NCBI RefSeq assembly: GCF_021172145.1
Contig: NZ_CP089095.1
Location: 868,001 to 932,000, forward strand
DNA: 64,000 nt
Direction: 5' to 3'
Origin: Flavobacterium cyclinae
Lineage (GTDB): Bacteria > Bacteroidota > Bacteroidia > Flavobacteriales > Flavobacteriaceae
Position numbers and translations under genes: made by a program. Shown here piece after piece: positions 8,494 to 17,197 of this stretch. The notes beneath the pieces were generated by a model, which was not told where the DNA came from, searched no databases, and worked only from the letters and a program-made list of their open reading frames with translations. Numbering within the stretch: the first letter of the stretch is position 1; the number at the start of each line of letters is the position of its first letter.

Positions 8494-9252
8494 ATGGAAT
8501 TATTTGCCTTAGAATTTAAAGATTACAACCACATTACATTAAAAAATGTAATTGATAAACAAATAAAAATAAAAGATCAATTGGCGATTAAATTATCATT
8601 AGATGAATTAAAATCTGTGCTATCAGTATTTTTTTCAATTCAATTTCATTTCAATGATAGTGTTACTCAAGATAAAAAGCTTTATAAAAAAGTAATATTT
8701 GAGGATGATGATTTAGTTAATATTACAAGAGATTTTGGAAGACAATTATTGGAAAATTTAGATGGCTTTAAAAAGGAAGAATTACTATCATTAGCAAATC
8801 AAGATTACGATATGAATATGATTTTCAAGAATGACAATCTAGATGACTTTGTTGAGAGAAATCTCATTAGTGATATGAATTTTAGAAGCATAGAATATGG
8901 TAGATTCTTTTTGAAAAATTTTTCAACTAAAGTTTTAAATTTTAATGAACATCATTTGAATTCCATCCAGATTAACGATGCTCTAAAAAAAGATAAGTAC
9001 CCTTTAAAAACAATAGCTAAACAAATTACAGATTCAAATTCAAATTTATCAACTCAAGAAGGATTACTATTATCTTTTGTTTTAGATGAATATTTATTTA
9101 AAACCAATATCAATGCATTACAGCTTGGATTAGTGAGTTTTATTGTAAAAGAAAATATGTATAAGTTGTCCGATAATCTGAATATCTATGGAGAAGTATT
9201 AAATAAAAGTCTTAATAAAAAGTGGAAATTAAATAGAGGTTTAGGAATATGA
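8494..9252 (+). CDS. Hypothetical protein, first of an overlapping gene pair (252 aa)
   Basis: The protein is soluble, helical and rich in Lys, Asn, Asp and Leu, with no recognisable family or catalytic motif. Its stop overlaps the start of the next gene in an ATGA arrangement, so the two are translationally coupled. The pair stands alone between a hairpin-bearing gap and the mobilisation genes, which resembles a cargo cassette such as a toxin-antitoxin or small defence system. That reading rests only on arrangement. Confidence 0.55.
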   Translation: MELFALEFKDYNHITLKNVIDKQIKIKDQLAIKLSLDELKSVLSVFFSIQFHFNDSVTQDKKLYKKVIFEDDDLVNITRDFGRQLLENLDGFKKEELLSLANQDYDMNMIFKNDNLDDFVERNLISDMNFRSIEYGRFFLKNFSTKVLNFNEHHLNSIQINDALKKDKYPLKTIAKQITDSNSNLSTQEGLLLSFVLDEYLFKTNINALQLGLVSFIVKENMYKLSDNLNIYGEVLNKSLNKKWKLNRGLGI

Positions 9253-9740
9253 ATTATAATCTACAAGAAATTTTGAATATTTTGAAACCTTATTATAGAA
9301 AGGATTATAAAATTATAAGACATAATCAGGTTTTTGATCCCGATAGTTTTTTTATCTTTTTTAAAGATATGATGGATATTGCAGATAAATTAAAGGATTT
9401 TCGAATTGTGGTCAGTTTATGGAGAAGAAATGGATTGTTGGTTATTTTACAAGAGAAGTATTATAAACTGACATCCTACTCTGAAGCAGACATAGATATT
9501 GAAAAAATTGAAATTCTTGCAAAAGAAAGATTTAAATTCACAAACCGTGATAAATCTAAATTTAATCACCCAGAAGTTATTCATCCTAAAAATCCATTTC
9601 AATATTATGGTAATGATATGCATAGTTTGAATCATTACAGAGCTGCATTAGAACACCTTTTAGCATTTCCTAAAATATATATTTATGATGATGAAGCAAT
9701 TAGTCACCTTGTTAAGTTATATGATAGGATAAAATCTTAG
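9249..9740 (+). CDS. Hypothetical protein, second of the pair (163 aa)
   Basis: This 163-aa soluble protein overlaps the preceding gene by 4 bp. It has aromatic and charged blocks (ILKPYYRKDYKIIRHNQ, RNGLLVILQEKYYKLTSYS) and a His-containing segment (HSLNHYRAALEHLL), but no family I recognise. Coupling to the 252-aa partner implies they act together. A strong inverted repeat follows about 60 bp downstream and may end the transcript. Confidence 0.55.
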   Translation: MNYNLQEILNILKPYYRKDYKIIRHNQVFDPDSFFIFFKDMMDIADKLKDFRIVVSLWRRNGLLVILQEKYYKLTSYSEADIDIEKIEILAKERFKFTNRDKSKFNHPEVIHPKNPFQYYGNDMHSLNHYRAALEHLLAFPKIYIYDDEAISHLVKLYDRIKS

Positions 9741-9796
9741 GAACTTTATTTTAGAGAACACCTAACCTGTTTTCTAACTCTAGTTTATCTTTTTAC

Positions 9797-9836
9797 ACCC
9801 ACTTAAATTTGTCCTGTTGAACAAGTTTAAGTGGGT
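9797..9836. repeat. 16-bp inverted repeat upstream of mobC: terminator or oriT element
   Basis: The arms beginning ACCCACTTAAA and ending TTTAAGTGGGT pair over 16 bp with one mismatch around an 8-nt loop. The repeat lies 56 bp after the preceding CDS and 50 bp before the mobC-like gene. The following bases (TTCTTATTTTG) are only a weak T-tract. It may terminate the 8494-9740 pair, or it may be part of the transfer origin, which in MOBP elements usually sits just upstream of the mobilisation genes. Confidence 0.6.
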
Positions 9837-9886
9837 TTCTTATTTTGAATTTGACCCAATAATTATTCAAATTAAAAATAGAAAGT

Positions 9887-10225
9887 ATGGCACGACCAAG
9901 AAAGAAATTAGATGAAATCAAGTTATTTCAAATTAACCTAAGAGTCACTTTAAATGAGCAAGTTCAATTAGAGGAAATAGCAAAAGCCAATGGTTTAAAT
10001 TTAGTAGAATATATTAGACGAAGAGCTTTACAAAAACAGTTGCCAAAATTCACAATGTCAGGATTACAAAGAGATTTGCTTATTGAACTTTCTCGAATTG
10101 GAAACAACATCAATCAAATGTCAAAAAGAGTAAATCAAGGAAATCCTAATTTAAAAGGATTGGAAAGTGAATTATCGAATTTACACAAACAATTAAACGA
10201 AATTAAAAATCAATTATTAGCATAA
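9887..10225 (+). CDS. MobC-like relaxosome accessory protein
   Basis: The 112-aa protein starts MARPRKKLDEIK, has a ribbon-helix-helix-like N-terminal half (INLRVTLNEQVQLEEIAKAN) and the motif LSRIGNNINQMSKRVNQG, which is characteristic of MobC/NikA-type auxiliary mobilisation proteins. These bind near the transfer origin and help the relaxase nick DNA. The C-terminus is a short helical segment. It lies 4 bp before the relaxase gene, the standard order in mobilisable elements of Bacteroidota. Confidence 0.85.
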   Translation: MARPRKKLDEIKLFQINLRVTLNEQVQLEEIAKANGLNLVEYIRRRALQKQLPKFTMSGLQRDLLIELSRIGNNINQMSKRVNQGNPNLKGLESELSNLHKQLNEIKNQLLA

Positions 10226-10229
10226 ATAC

Positions 10230-11180
10230 ATGATATCCAAGCAGATAAAGGGGGTTGATTTCTGTAATGTTTTGAAATACAATCAAAACAAAGTAGATAA
10301 AGGTGAAGCTATTATATTGGATTCCAATTTAGCATCTAGTTCGGTTATAAAACAAACCAAAGAGTTTAACGTGGTTCGGCAGCTTAAGCCCAACTTATCA
10401 AAAGCAGTTTATCATGTGAGCTTGAACTTACCCTATGAGGACGCAAATAAATTATCTGATGAGAAATTCGCAAACTTAGCAAGAGATTACCTTGTAGGAA
10501 TGGGTTTCAAAGATAGTCAATACGTAATATATAAACACTTCGATAGGTATCATTCTCATATCCATATAGTTGCAAATCGAGTCAAGTATTCTGGTGATGT
10601 AGTAAGCGATTCACATGATTATAAACGAAGTGAAGCATTAATTAGAAAATTAGAACAGAAATACAACTTAACGGAATTCGTTCGAAAGGAACAATCTAAT
10701 GTTTTATCAAAAGGTGAAATAGAAAAATGTTTACGAACTGGTGATGTTCCAGAACGTTTAGAATTACAAAATATTTTAATAGAAATTCTAAATCAAAATT
10801 TGTTGATGAAAGATTTTATTGATAAGCTCAAATTAAAAGGAGTCAATGTCAAAATCAATCAAAGTTTAACAACAGGATTTATATCAGGAATATCATTTGA
10901 ATATAAAGGGACTTTTTACAAAGGAAGTAAAATACATAAAAACTTTTCTTGGAATAATATCAAAATTAAAATAATAACAGATGAACAAAACAGAAACTAT
11001 TCTATTATTCCAGAAGATAATGCTGGAATTAGAGCAGCTAAAACAAAAACAGTTGGAGATGAAAAACTTATTAGTAAAATCTCACGAACTCATAACAGAG
11101 AATCAAGTGAAAATATCAAACAAAATCGACCAGCTAACGAAGAAATAAAAAACAAACCAAGATTTAGATTTAGAAGATAA
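10230..11180 (+). CDS. MOBP-type relaxase
   Basis: The 316-aa protein has the relaxase N-terminal fold. Motif I contains the likely nicking Tyr17 in VLKYNQNK, and motif III is HFDRYHSHIHIVANRV (H103, D105, H108, H110, H112), the metal-binding histidine cluster. The C-terminal third is basic, with a low-complexity RFRFRR end. Such enzymes nick the transfer origin and pilot the strand during conjugative mobilisation. No type IV secretion or coupling genes are visible, so the element would need a helper system. Confidence 0.88.
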   Translation: MISKQIKGVDFCNVLKYNQNKVDKGEAIILDSNLASSSVIKQTKEFNVVRQLKPNLSKAVYHVSLNLPYEDANKLSDEKFANLARDYLVGMGFKDSQYVIYKHFDRYHSHIHIVANRVKYSGDVVSDSHDYKRSEALIRKLEQKYNLTEFVRKEQSNVLSKGEIEKCLRTGDVPERLELQNILIEILNQNLLMKDFIDKLKLKGVNVKINQSLTTGFISGISFEYKGTFYKGSKIHKNFSWNNIKIKIITDEQNRNYSIIPEDNAGIRAAKTKTVGDEKLISKISRTHNRESSENIKQNRPANEEIKNKPRFRFRR

Positions 11181-11184
11181 TTAA

Positions 11185-11373
11185 ATGTTAAAAGCTGAAA
11201 CTCTTTATAATATAATTCAAACCCTTTCGGAATCGGAAGTAGCTCGTTTTTATAAAATGATGGGGGTTCAGCCTACTTTGAAATCTAAACCTAAACAAAA
11301 TAAAAAGAAACATTTAATTACAGACGCTGAAGCAACAGAATATTTACTTAAAAAGTTAAAAAGATACCCTTAG
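11185..11373 (+). CDS. Small hypothetical protein downstream of relaxase (62 aa)
   Basis: The 62-residue protein begins MLKAETLYNIIQTLSESEV and has a lysine-rich linker and a helical end (DAEATEYLLKKLKRYP). It follows the relaxase by 4 bp and so shares its transcript. Similar small ORFs often accompany mobilisation genes in Bacteroidota elements. I cannot assign a function. Confidence 0.6.
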   Translation: MLKAETLYNIIQTLSESEVARFYKMMGVQPTLKSKPKQNKKKHLITDAEATEYLLKKLKRYP

Positions 11374-11456
11374 AAAATAAACTTTAATTTTAATTAAACA
11401 ATAATTTTATTTCAAAAGAATAATCTAATTTTACAATAACAAAAATAATATTAATC

Positions 11457-11614
11457 GCGTAAGCTATTAAATAGGAACTCAGGAAACTAGGAACTTCCGT
11501 ACAAGACATCCAAATTTAATAGACTTACGCCTGTGCAAAATACTTGCGTGGGCGTAGTCTTCTGGATGTCGGGCTTCCTAGTGCCTCTGAGTCTGCTGGC
11601 TATTGTCTCACGCA
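11457..11614. repeat. 157-bp long imperfect hairpin element
   Basis: Nearly the whole stretch folds back on itself. AGACTTACGCC (11521-11531) pairs with GGCGTAGTCT (11551-11560), GACATCCA (11505-11512) with TGGATGTC (11563-11570), and the ACTCAGGAAACTAGGAA region (11477-11493) with TTCCTAGTGCCTCTGAGT (11576-11593). The outer GCGTAAGCTATT (11457-11468) pairs imperfectly with the ATTGTCTCACGC region. It is GC-richer than its flanks and sits between the mobilisation module and a two-gene cassette. Candidates are a folded recombination site, a MITE-like repeat or a structured RNA. A reading frame crosses it, but I do not treat that part as coding. Confidence 0.75.
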
Positions 11615-11628
11615 TTTTTTTAGCACAT

Positions 11629-12162
11629 ATGAAAAACATCAAATCAAACCCAGCACATGAGTACGAAGTACTTTTTCCATTAGTTAATTTATTATTATTT
11701 GATAGTTCTGATTCTCTAGATTTTGAATCTAATTATGAAAAATTATCGGATAATTTTATTGAGGCAATTAATACAACTAATCCAACTGAAATAGAGGATA
11801 ACTTTTTTACAAAAAGAGTTTACTTTTATTTAAAAGAATTGTCACCCAAAGGAAGAGAACATTTGTTTAATGTTATTTTTAATAATGATATTTTCATTAG
11901 TACTTTGACTATTGGTAATTTGCTAGAAAATGGTTTGTTACCAGATGAAAAAAATACATTATCAATCCAAAATAAAATTCTAATTGATTTATTAAATTAT
12001 AGAGAGGAAGCAAAATTTAGTAGATCCCTAGTCATGTATTTTATTTTACAATTTGAATTTATTTTTTATTATGAATTTTCAGATTCAAAAATTATTTCCA
12101 AAATAGAATATAATAACATAATTGATAGATTAGGTAGTTTCAAAGAACCAACTTTTAAATAG
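11629..12162 (+). CDS. Hypothetical protein downstream of hairpin element (177 aa)
   Basis: I chose the ATG at 11629 (MKNIKSNPAHEYEVLFPLV). The frame stays open back to 11533, but that extension lies inside the 157-bp hairpin and adds an unlikely hydrophobic N-terminus. The mature product is a soluble, acidic, helical protein with no family I recognise. It is 8 bp upstream of the next gene, so the two form an operon with a terminator overlapping the second stop codon. Confidence 0.55.
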   Translation: MKNIKSNPAHEYEVLFPLVNLLLFDSSDSLDFESNYEKLSDNFIEAINTTNPTEIEDNFFTKRVYFYLKELSPKGREHLFNVIFNNDIFISTLTIGNLLENGLLPDEKNTLSIQNKILIDLLNYREEAKFSRSLVMYFILQFEFIFYYEFSDSKIISKIEYNNIIDRLGSFKEPTFK

Positions 12163-12170
12163 AATTTAAT

Positions 12171-12584
12171 ATGGAAATTGAAAAAAATGATGTGCTAAAT
12201 TGGTTCTGGAAATTCAGACCAGATTTGACAGTTGATGAAGATTTTGTTGAAGGTCTACATCAAGAATTTCTTCAAGCTAACAATAAATTATCTTTGGATG
12301 AAATTTCTTTTTACGGATTTGTTGTTTCAAATTATAAATCAGAAATCATAGACTTTATTTATAAGGCTTTAGAAGAAAATTGGTCAGAAATATATGAGAA
12401 TTGGGAAACTAAAAACACAATATCCTTTCACATTAAAAACTTAAAGGAACTAATTGATTCCAAAGACCCAACGGAAAATCAAGAAGAATATCCTCATTTA
12501 GAGTTTAATGAAGAAAATATTAGAGAAATTTATTTGAATTTAATTGGTTATTACATTCAGAAAGCAAAAACCTTGAAAAATTGA
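12171..12584 (+). CDS. Small acidic hypothetical protein (137 aa)
   Basis: The protein is acidic, with aromatic residues near the N-terminus (DVLNWFWKFRPDLTVDEDF) and helical predictions throughout. It has no signal peptide, membrane segment or known motif. It pairs with the preceding 177-aa gene. Its stop codon lies in the loop of a 12-bp terminator hairpin, which marks the end of this two-gene cassette. Acidic partners in such pairs are sometimes immunity or antitoxin proteins, but nothing in the sequence proves that. Confidence 0.55.
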   Translation: MEIEKNDVLNWFWKFRPDLTVDEDFVEGLHQEFLQANNKLSLDEISFYGFVVSNYKSEIIDFIYKALEENWSEIYENWETKNTISFHIKNLKELIDSKDPTENQEEYPHLEFNEENIREIYLNLIGYYIQKAKTLKN

Positions 12585-12599
12585 TTTCAAGGTTTTTTT
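12567..12599 (+). terminator. Rho-independent terminator overlapping a stop codon
   Basis: AAAACCTTGAAA (12567-12578) and TTTCAAGGTTTT pair perfectly around a 6-nt loop, followed by a T-run. The TGA stop of the 137-aa gene lies in the loop. Confidence 0.9.
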
Positions 12600-12720
12600 A
12601 TGCATGAAGTAATAAACATCTTTGCTATATTTCATTATAATGAGACTCTAATGCTAACATAAAATATACCATTTAGTTTATTTTTTTAATGATAAATAAA
12701 CTATTTAGTTTATAATATAT

Positions 12721-12751
12721 TATATTTGCGTAACACTACACATTGTGTAGT
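12721..12751 (+). promoter_or_regulatory. abiE promoter -7 box with palindromic operator
   Basis: TATATTTG (12721-12728) is a perfect Bacteroidota -7 box (TAnnTTTG). Directly downstream lies the palindrome ACTACACA-T-TGTGTAGT (12735-12751), covering the expected transcription start. Further upstream, AAATAAACTATTTAGTTTA-type inverted repeats occur. AbiEi antitoxins of other bacteria repress their own operon by binding inverted repeats, so this palindrome is a good candidate operator. Confidence 0.7.
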
Positions 12752-12767
12752 AGATAGCAAACAAAAT

Positions 12768-13583
12768 ATGCAAGTGAAATCAGGAATTCTAACATATAAT
12801 TATTTAGAAGAGTATATTGATAGCGTTAGAGCTAAAGGAAGATATGCATTTACACTAGAAGAACTTAAAGATAAATTAGAAGTAACAGATAAAGCATTGC
12901 TTCAAAATCTATACCGCTTAAAAGCAAAAAATAAAATCGTTCAAATTCGGAAAGGCTTCTATACAATACTCCCAGCAGAGTATTCGAGATATGGTGTAAT
13001 TCCGAGTAATATGTATTTGGATGATATGATGTTGTCACTAAATAAAAACTATTATTTAGGTTTAATCTCCGCAGCTGCTATTCATGGAGCGTCACATCAA
13101 CAATCAATGGAAACATTTGTGATAACAGAAAAACCAGCTTTACGGGATATTAAAAACAAAAAACTAAAAATAAACTTTTTAGTAAAAAATGAGTGGAACA
13201 AAGAAGATATTAAAAAAGTAAAAACCGAAGCAGGTTATATTAATGTTTCTTCTCCAGAACTAACCGCATTAGATTTACTCTACTATGTAGATAAATTAGG
13301 AATGAATCGTGTGATTACAATTTTAAAAGAATTAGTTGAAGTAATCAAACCAAGTATATTAACTAAAACAGCTAAAAACTATTCGCAAATTGCAGCAGTA
13401 CAACGATTAGGGTATTTATTAGAATATGAACTTGAAAATGATAAACTAAGCCATGCCGTTTATAATACAATCGCAGATAAAAAAGGAACGAATATACCTT
13501 TAATGCCAGGTAAGAATAAAAAAGGAACTACAAATACCAAATGGCGAATTATAAATAATATTAATATCGAAAGTGATTTATGA
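12768..13583 (+). CDS. AbiEi-type antitoxin and repressor
   Basis: I place the start at ATG 12768 (MQVKSGILTYN), because the open frame further upstream overlaps the -7 box and the palindromic operator. The protein has an N-terminal winged-helix region (YAFTLEELKDKLEVTDKALL) with KIVQIRKGFYTILPAEY, typical of AbiEi antitoxin regulators, and a C-terminal antitoxin domain with the SSPELTALDLLYY signature. AbiEi neutralises the AbiEii nucleotidyltransferase toxin and represses the operon. It overlaps the toxin gene by 4 bp (ATGA). Confidence 0.88.
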   Translation: MQVKSGILTYNYLEEYIDSVRAKGRYAFTLEELKDKLEVTDKALLQNLYRLKAKNKIVQIRKGFYTILPAEYSRYGVIPSNMYLDDMMLSLNKNYYLGLISAAAIHGASHQQSMETFVITEKPALRDIKNKKLKINFLVKNEWNKEDIKKVKTEAGYINVSSPELTALDLLYYVDKLGMNRVITILKELVEVIKPSILTKTAKNYSQIAAVQRLGYLLEYELENDKLSHAVYNTIADKKGTNIPLMPGKNKKGTTNTKWRIINNINIESDL

Positions 13584-14374
13584 TTCCAAAAAGATACATA
13601 GAAGAGTGGCGCGAGTTTGCTCCTTGGCCAGAAAACGGACAAGTAGAACAAGACTTAATTATTGAAAGAGCAATTGTAGAAATATTTGCCGATCCATTTC
13701 TGAATGAAAATCTTGCTTTTCGTGGCGGAACAGCTTTACATAAGTTATTCTTAAAACCTCAGGCGCGATATTCAGAAGATATAGACTTAGTACAAATAAA
13801 GCCTGGTCCAATAAAACCTATACTAGCTAGAATAAGAATAGTATTAGCAACATTTTTAGGAACAAAGAGAAATATTGAGACGAGTATTCACAACAATACG
13901 GCAACGTATAAATTTGAAACCGAAATACAGCCAATAATTCAAATGCGATTGAAAATTGAAATCAATTGTAGAGAGCATTTTACGGTATTGGGATTTCAAA
14001 AAGTACCTTTTGAAGTTAATAATGGATGGTTTTCTGGAAAATGCATGATAAACACCTATAAGATTGAAGAATTATTAGGAACAAAACTAAGAGCATTATA
14101 CCAACGAAGAAAAGGAAGAGATTTATTTGATTTGGACTTTGCATTGACAAAACTTGAAATTGACACGAATAGGTTAATTCAATGCTACAAAGAATACATT
14201 AATTTTTCGGATGGTATTAACCCAACTAGTAAAATGTTTATAGCAAATATGGAAGAAAAAATGCAAGATGCTGAATTTAGAAACGACATCTTTACAATTT
14301 TAAGACCAGAGGTTGAGTATGATAATGATTTGGCTTATAAACTTATCAAAGATAAAATAATCAACAATATCTAA
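13580..14374 (+). CDS. AbiEii-type nucleotidyltransferase toxin
   Basis: The 264-aa protein carries the AbiEii/DNA polymerase-beta-like signature: FRGGTALHKLF (Gly49-Gly50) and YSEDIDLV with D67 and D69, followed by LKIEINCRE and GTKLRALYQRRKGRDLFDLD. AbiEii toxins are GTP-binding or tRNA-modifying nucleotidyltransferases that stop growth and abort phage infection. The gene order, antitoxin first with a 4-bp overlap, is classic for AbiE. Key motifs are intact, so the toxin is probably active. Confidence 0.9.
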   Translation: MIPKRYIEEWREFAPWPENGQVEQDLIIERAIVEIFADPFLNENLAFRGGTALHKLFLKPQARYSEDIDLVQIKPGPIKPILARIRIVLATFLGTKRNIETSIHNNTATYKFETEIQPIIQMRLKIEINCREHFTVLGFQKVPFEVNNGWFSGKCMINTYKIEELLGTKLRALYQRRKGRDLFDLDFALTKLEIDTNRLIQCYKEYINFSDGINPTSKMFIANMEEKMQDAEFRNDIFTILRPEVEYDNDLAYKLIKDKIINNI

Positions 14375-14404
14375 ATTGTAAGATTAAATTATAAATAAAA
14401 TAAT

Positions 14405-17197
14405 TTGAAAAACGAAAAACATACTCGCAAAGAAATCATAGACAATCGCTTGAAACAAGCGGGTTGGAATATCAATGATAGAACTCAAGTAGTAGAAGAA
14501 TTCGATATTATTATTGATGAAAATCTAGTAAAAGAAGCTCCAACTCCTTACGCTGGACATCAATATAGTGATTATGTTTTGCTAGGTAAAGATGGTAAGC
14601 CATTAGCTGTTGTTGAAGCTAAAAAATCAGCTGTTGATGCTGCAATAGGAAGAGAACAAGCCAAACAATATTGTTATAACATACAAAAGAAAACAGGACT
14701 ACTACCATTCTGTTTTTACACTAACGGCAATGATATTTATTATTGGGATTTAGAAAACTATCCACCTAAAAAAGTTTATGGTTTTCCAACTCGTGATGAT
14801 TTAGAGCGATATTTATATATCAAAAAAGCGCGTAAATCTCTAGTTGGTGAATTAATTAATACAAAAATCGCAGGTAGAGACTATCAAATTGCAGCTATTA
14901 GAGCTGTTATGGAAGCCATTGAAAAAAGAAGGCGTAAGTTTTTACTAATCATGGCAACAGGAACGGGTAAAACTAGAACTTGTATTGCATTAGTTGAAAC
15001 ACTTATGAAATCGGGTTGGGCAGAACGAGTTTTATTTTTAGTAGATAGAATTGCACTAAGAGATCAAACTTTAGAAGCATTCAAAGAACACTTGCCTAAT
15101 GAACCAAGATGGCCTAATCAAGGAGAAAAAGAAATTTCAGCAGATAGAAGGATTTATATTTCTACCTATCCAACGATGCTGAATATTATAAGAAATGAAG
15201 AAAAATCATTGTCTCCTCACTTTTTTGATTTGATTATAATAGATGAAAGTCACAGAAGTATTTACAACACATATCAAGAAATTTTAGATTATTTCAATAC
15301 AATTACTTTAGGATTGACAGCAACTCCTACTGATGTAATTGATCATAATACGTTTCAGCTTTTTGAATGTGAAGACGGATTACCAACATTTGCCTACACT
15401 TATGAAGAAGCGGTAAACAATATCCCTCCTTACTTGAGCAATTTTCAGGTTATGAAAATTAAAACAAAGTTTCAAGAAGATGGAATTAGCAAAAGAACGG
15501 TATCATTAGAAGACCAAAAGAAATTAATTTTAGAAGGTAAAGAAATTGAAGAGATTAATTTTGAAGGAACTGATTTAGAAAAAAAGGTTTCTAATAAAGG
15601 AACTAATGCTTTGATCGTTCGTGAATTCATGGAGGAATCAATCAAAGACGCTAATGGTGTTTTACCAGGTAAAACTATTTTCTTTTGTATGACGAAAGCG
15701 CATGCTAGAAGGATTGAAGAAATATTCGATGCTTTGTATCCTGAGTACAATGGAGAATTAGCAAAAGTACTTGTTAGTGATGACCCTAGAGTTTATGGAA
15801 AAGGAGGATTACTAGACCAATTTACGCATCAAGATATGCCAAGAATTGCTATCAGTGTGGATATGTTAGATACTGGTATTGATGTTCGTGAACTAGTTAA
15901 TTTAGTATTTGCAAAACCGGTCTATTCATATACTAAATTTTGGCAAATGATTGGTCGTGGAACTCGTTTACTTGAACCAAGTAAGATGAAACCATGGTGT
16001 TCTGAAAAGAGTAACTTTTTAATTCTAGATTGTTGGGATAATTTTGATTACTTCAAATTGAATCCAAAAGGAAAAGAGATTAAAAGTCAAATTCCATTAC
16101 CTGTTCGTTTATTTGGAATTCGTTTAGATAAAATTGAAAAAGCTATAGAACTAAATGAAAGTGAAATTATTAAAAATGAAAGTCTAAAGCTTCGCAAACA
16201 AATTGAAAATTTACCTCAAAATTCAGTAGTTATTTTAGATGCTAAGCATGAACTTCAAAGATTAGAAGATGAAAATTTCTGGAATCTATTAACTCAAGAT
16301 AAAATTGATTTTCTTAGAAATGTAGTAAAACCTCTTTTAAGAACAATTTCAAATGTTGATTTTAAAGCAATGCGATTTGAAAAAGATATTGTTGAAGTTT
16401 CATTAGCTCGTTTAGCAGATGAAAAAGATAAGTTTGAAGCCTTAAAAGACAGCATTATAGAAGAAATATCTGAGTTACCTTTAACGGTAAATACAGTAGC
16501 AAAAGAAGAAAAATTAATCCGACAAGCTCAAACCAATCATTATTGGTCAAAAATTAAAGAAACAGACTTTGATGAGTTAATTGAAAAATTATGCCCATTA
16601 ATGTATTTCCGAGAAAGTTTGGTTGTGCCATTAGGGACAGCTAAATATAATTTTAAAGATGTATTACATAACAAAGAATACATAGAGTTTGGTCCAGAGC
16701 ATGAGTCACTTAGTATTGCAAAATACCGTGAAATGGTAGAACAAAAAGTAAATGAATTGGTCAAAGCAAATCCTTTGTTACAAAAGCTAAAATCAGGTAG
16801 GGATATTACTGAGGAAGAAGCGAAACAATTAGCAGAAGATTTACACAACGAAAAACCATTTATTACCGTAGATTTGCTACGAAGAGTTTACAACCACAGA
16901 AAAGCACAATTAGTACAATTCATAAAACACATTTTAGGAATTGAAGTGTTAGAAGCTTTTCCTGATACTGTTTCGAAATCTTTCGATTTATTTATTGAGC
17001 AGCACAGTTATTTAAACAGCCGTCAATTAGAATTTTTAAATCTTTTAAAATCATTCCTAATTGAAAAGGGTGAAGTAGAAAAACGAGATTTAATCAATGC
17101 TCCATTCACTAGAATTCATCCGGATGGCATTAGAGGTGTCTTTTCAAATGCAGAGATAAATGAAATAATTGTATTCATAGAAAAATTAGCTGCATAA
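14405..17197 (+). CDS. hsdR: Type I restriction endonuclease R subunit
   Basis: This is the motor and nuclease subunit of a type I restriction enzyme (930 aa). The N-terminal nuclease core has D56 and E71-x-K73 (AVVEAKK). The helicase part has Walker A ATGTGKT (184-190), the DEAD-like box IIDESHR, TATP, and a C-terminal helicase half with QMIGRGTR. The C-terminus resembles the EcoEI-type R C-terminal domain. The start is TTG at 14405: an in-frame stop lies 9 bp upstream and no ATG occurs until far downstream. The gene follows abiE after 30 bp, and its stop overlaps the next start by one base. Confidence 0.93.
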   Translation: MKNEKHTRKEIIDNRLKQAGWNINDRTQVVEEFDIIIDENLVKEAPTPYAGHQYSDYVLLGKDGKPLAVVEAKKSAVDAAIGREQAKQYCYNIQKKTGLLPFCFYTNGNDIYYWDLENYPPKKVYGFPTRDDLERYLYIKKARKSLVGELINTKIAGRDYQIAAIRAVMEAIEKRRRKFLLIMATGTGKTRTCIALVETLMKSGWAERVLFLVDRIALRDQTLEAFKEHLPNEPRWPNQGEKEISADRRIYISTYPTMLNIIRNEEKSLSPHFFDLIIIDESHRSIYNTYQEILDYFNTITLGLTATPTDVIDHNTFQLFECEDGLPTFAYTYEEAVNNIPPYLSNFQVMKIKTKFQEDGISKRTVSLEDQKKLILEGKEIEEINFEGTDLEKKVSNKGTNALIVREFMEESIKDANGVLPGKTIFFCMTKAHARRIEEIFDALYPEYNGELAKVLVSDDPRVYGKGGLLDQFTHQDMPRIAISVDMLDTGIDVRELVNLVFAKPVYSYTKFWQMIGRGTRLLEPSKMKPWCSEKSNFLILDCWDNFDYFKLNPKGKEIKSQIPLPVRLFGIRLDKIEKAIELNESEIIKNESLKLRKQIENLPQNSVVILDAKHELQRLEDENFWNLLTQDKIDFLRNVVKPLLRTISNVDFKAMRFEKDIVEVSLARLADEKDKFEALKDSIIEEISELPLTVNTVAKEEKLIRQAQTNHYWSKIKETDFDELIEKLCPLMYFRESLVVPLGTAKYNFKDVLHNKEYIEFGPEHESLSIAKYREMVEQKVNELVKANPLLQKLKSGRDITEEEAKQLAEDLHNEKPFITVDLLRRVYNHRKAQLVQFIKHILGIEVLEAFPDTVSKSFDLFIEQHSYLNSRQLEFLNLLKSFLIEKGEVEKRDLINAPFTRIHPDGIRGVFSNAEINEIIVFIEKLAA

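Noticed and set aside
11533..11628. Upstream extension of the 177-aa gene
   Set aside because: It lies wholly within the long hairpin; the internal ATG at 11629 gives a more natural soluble N-terminus.
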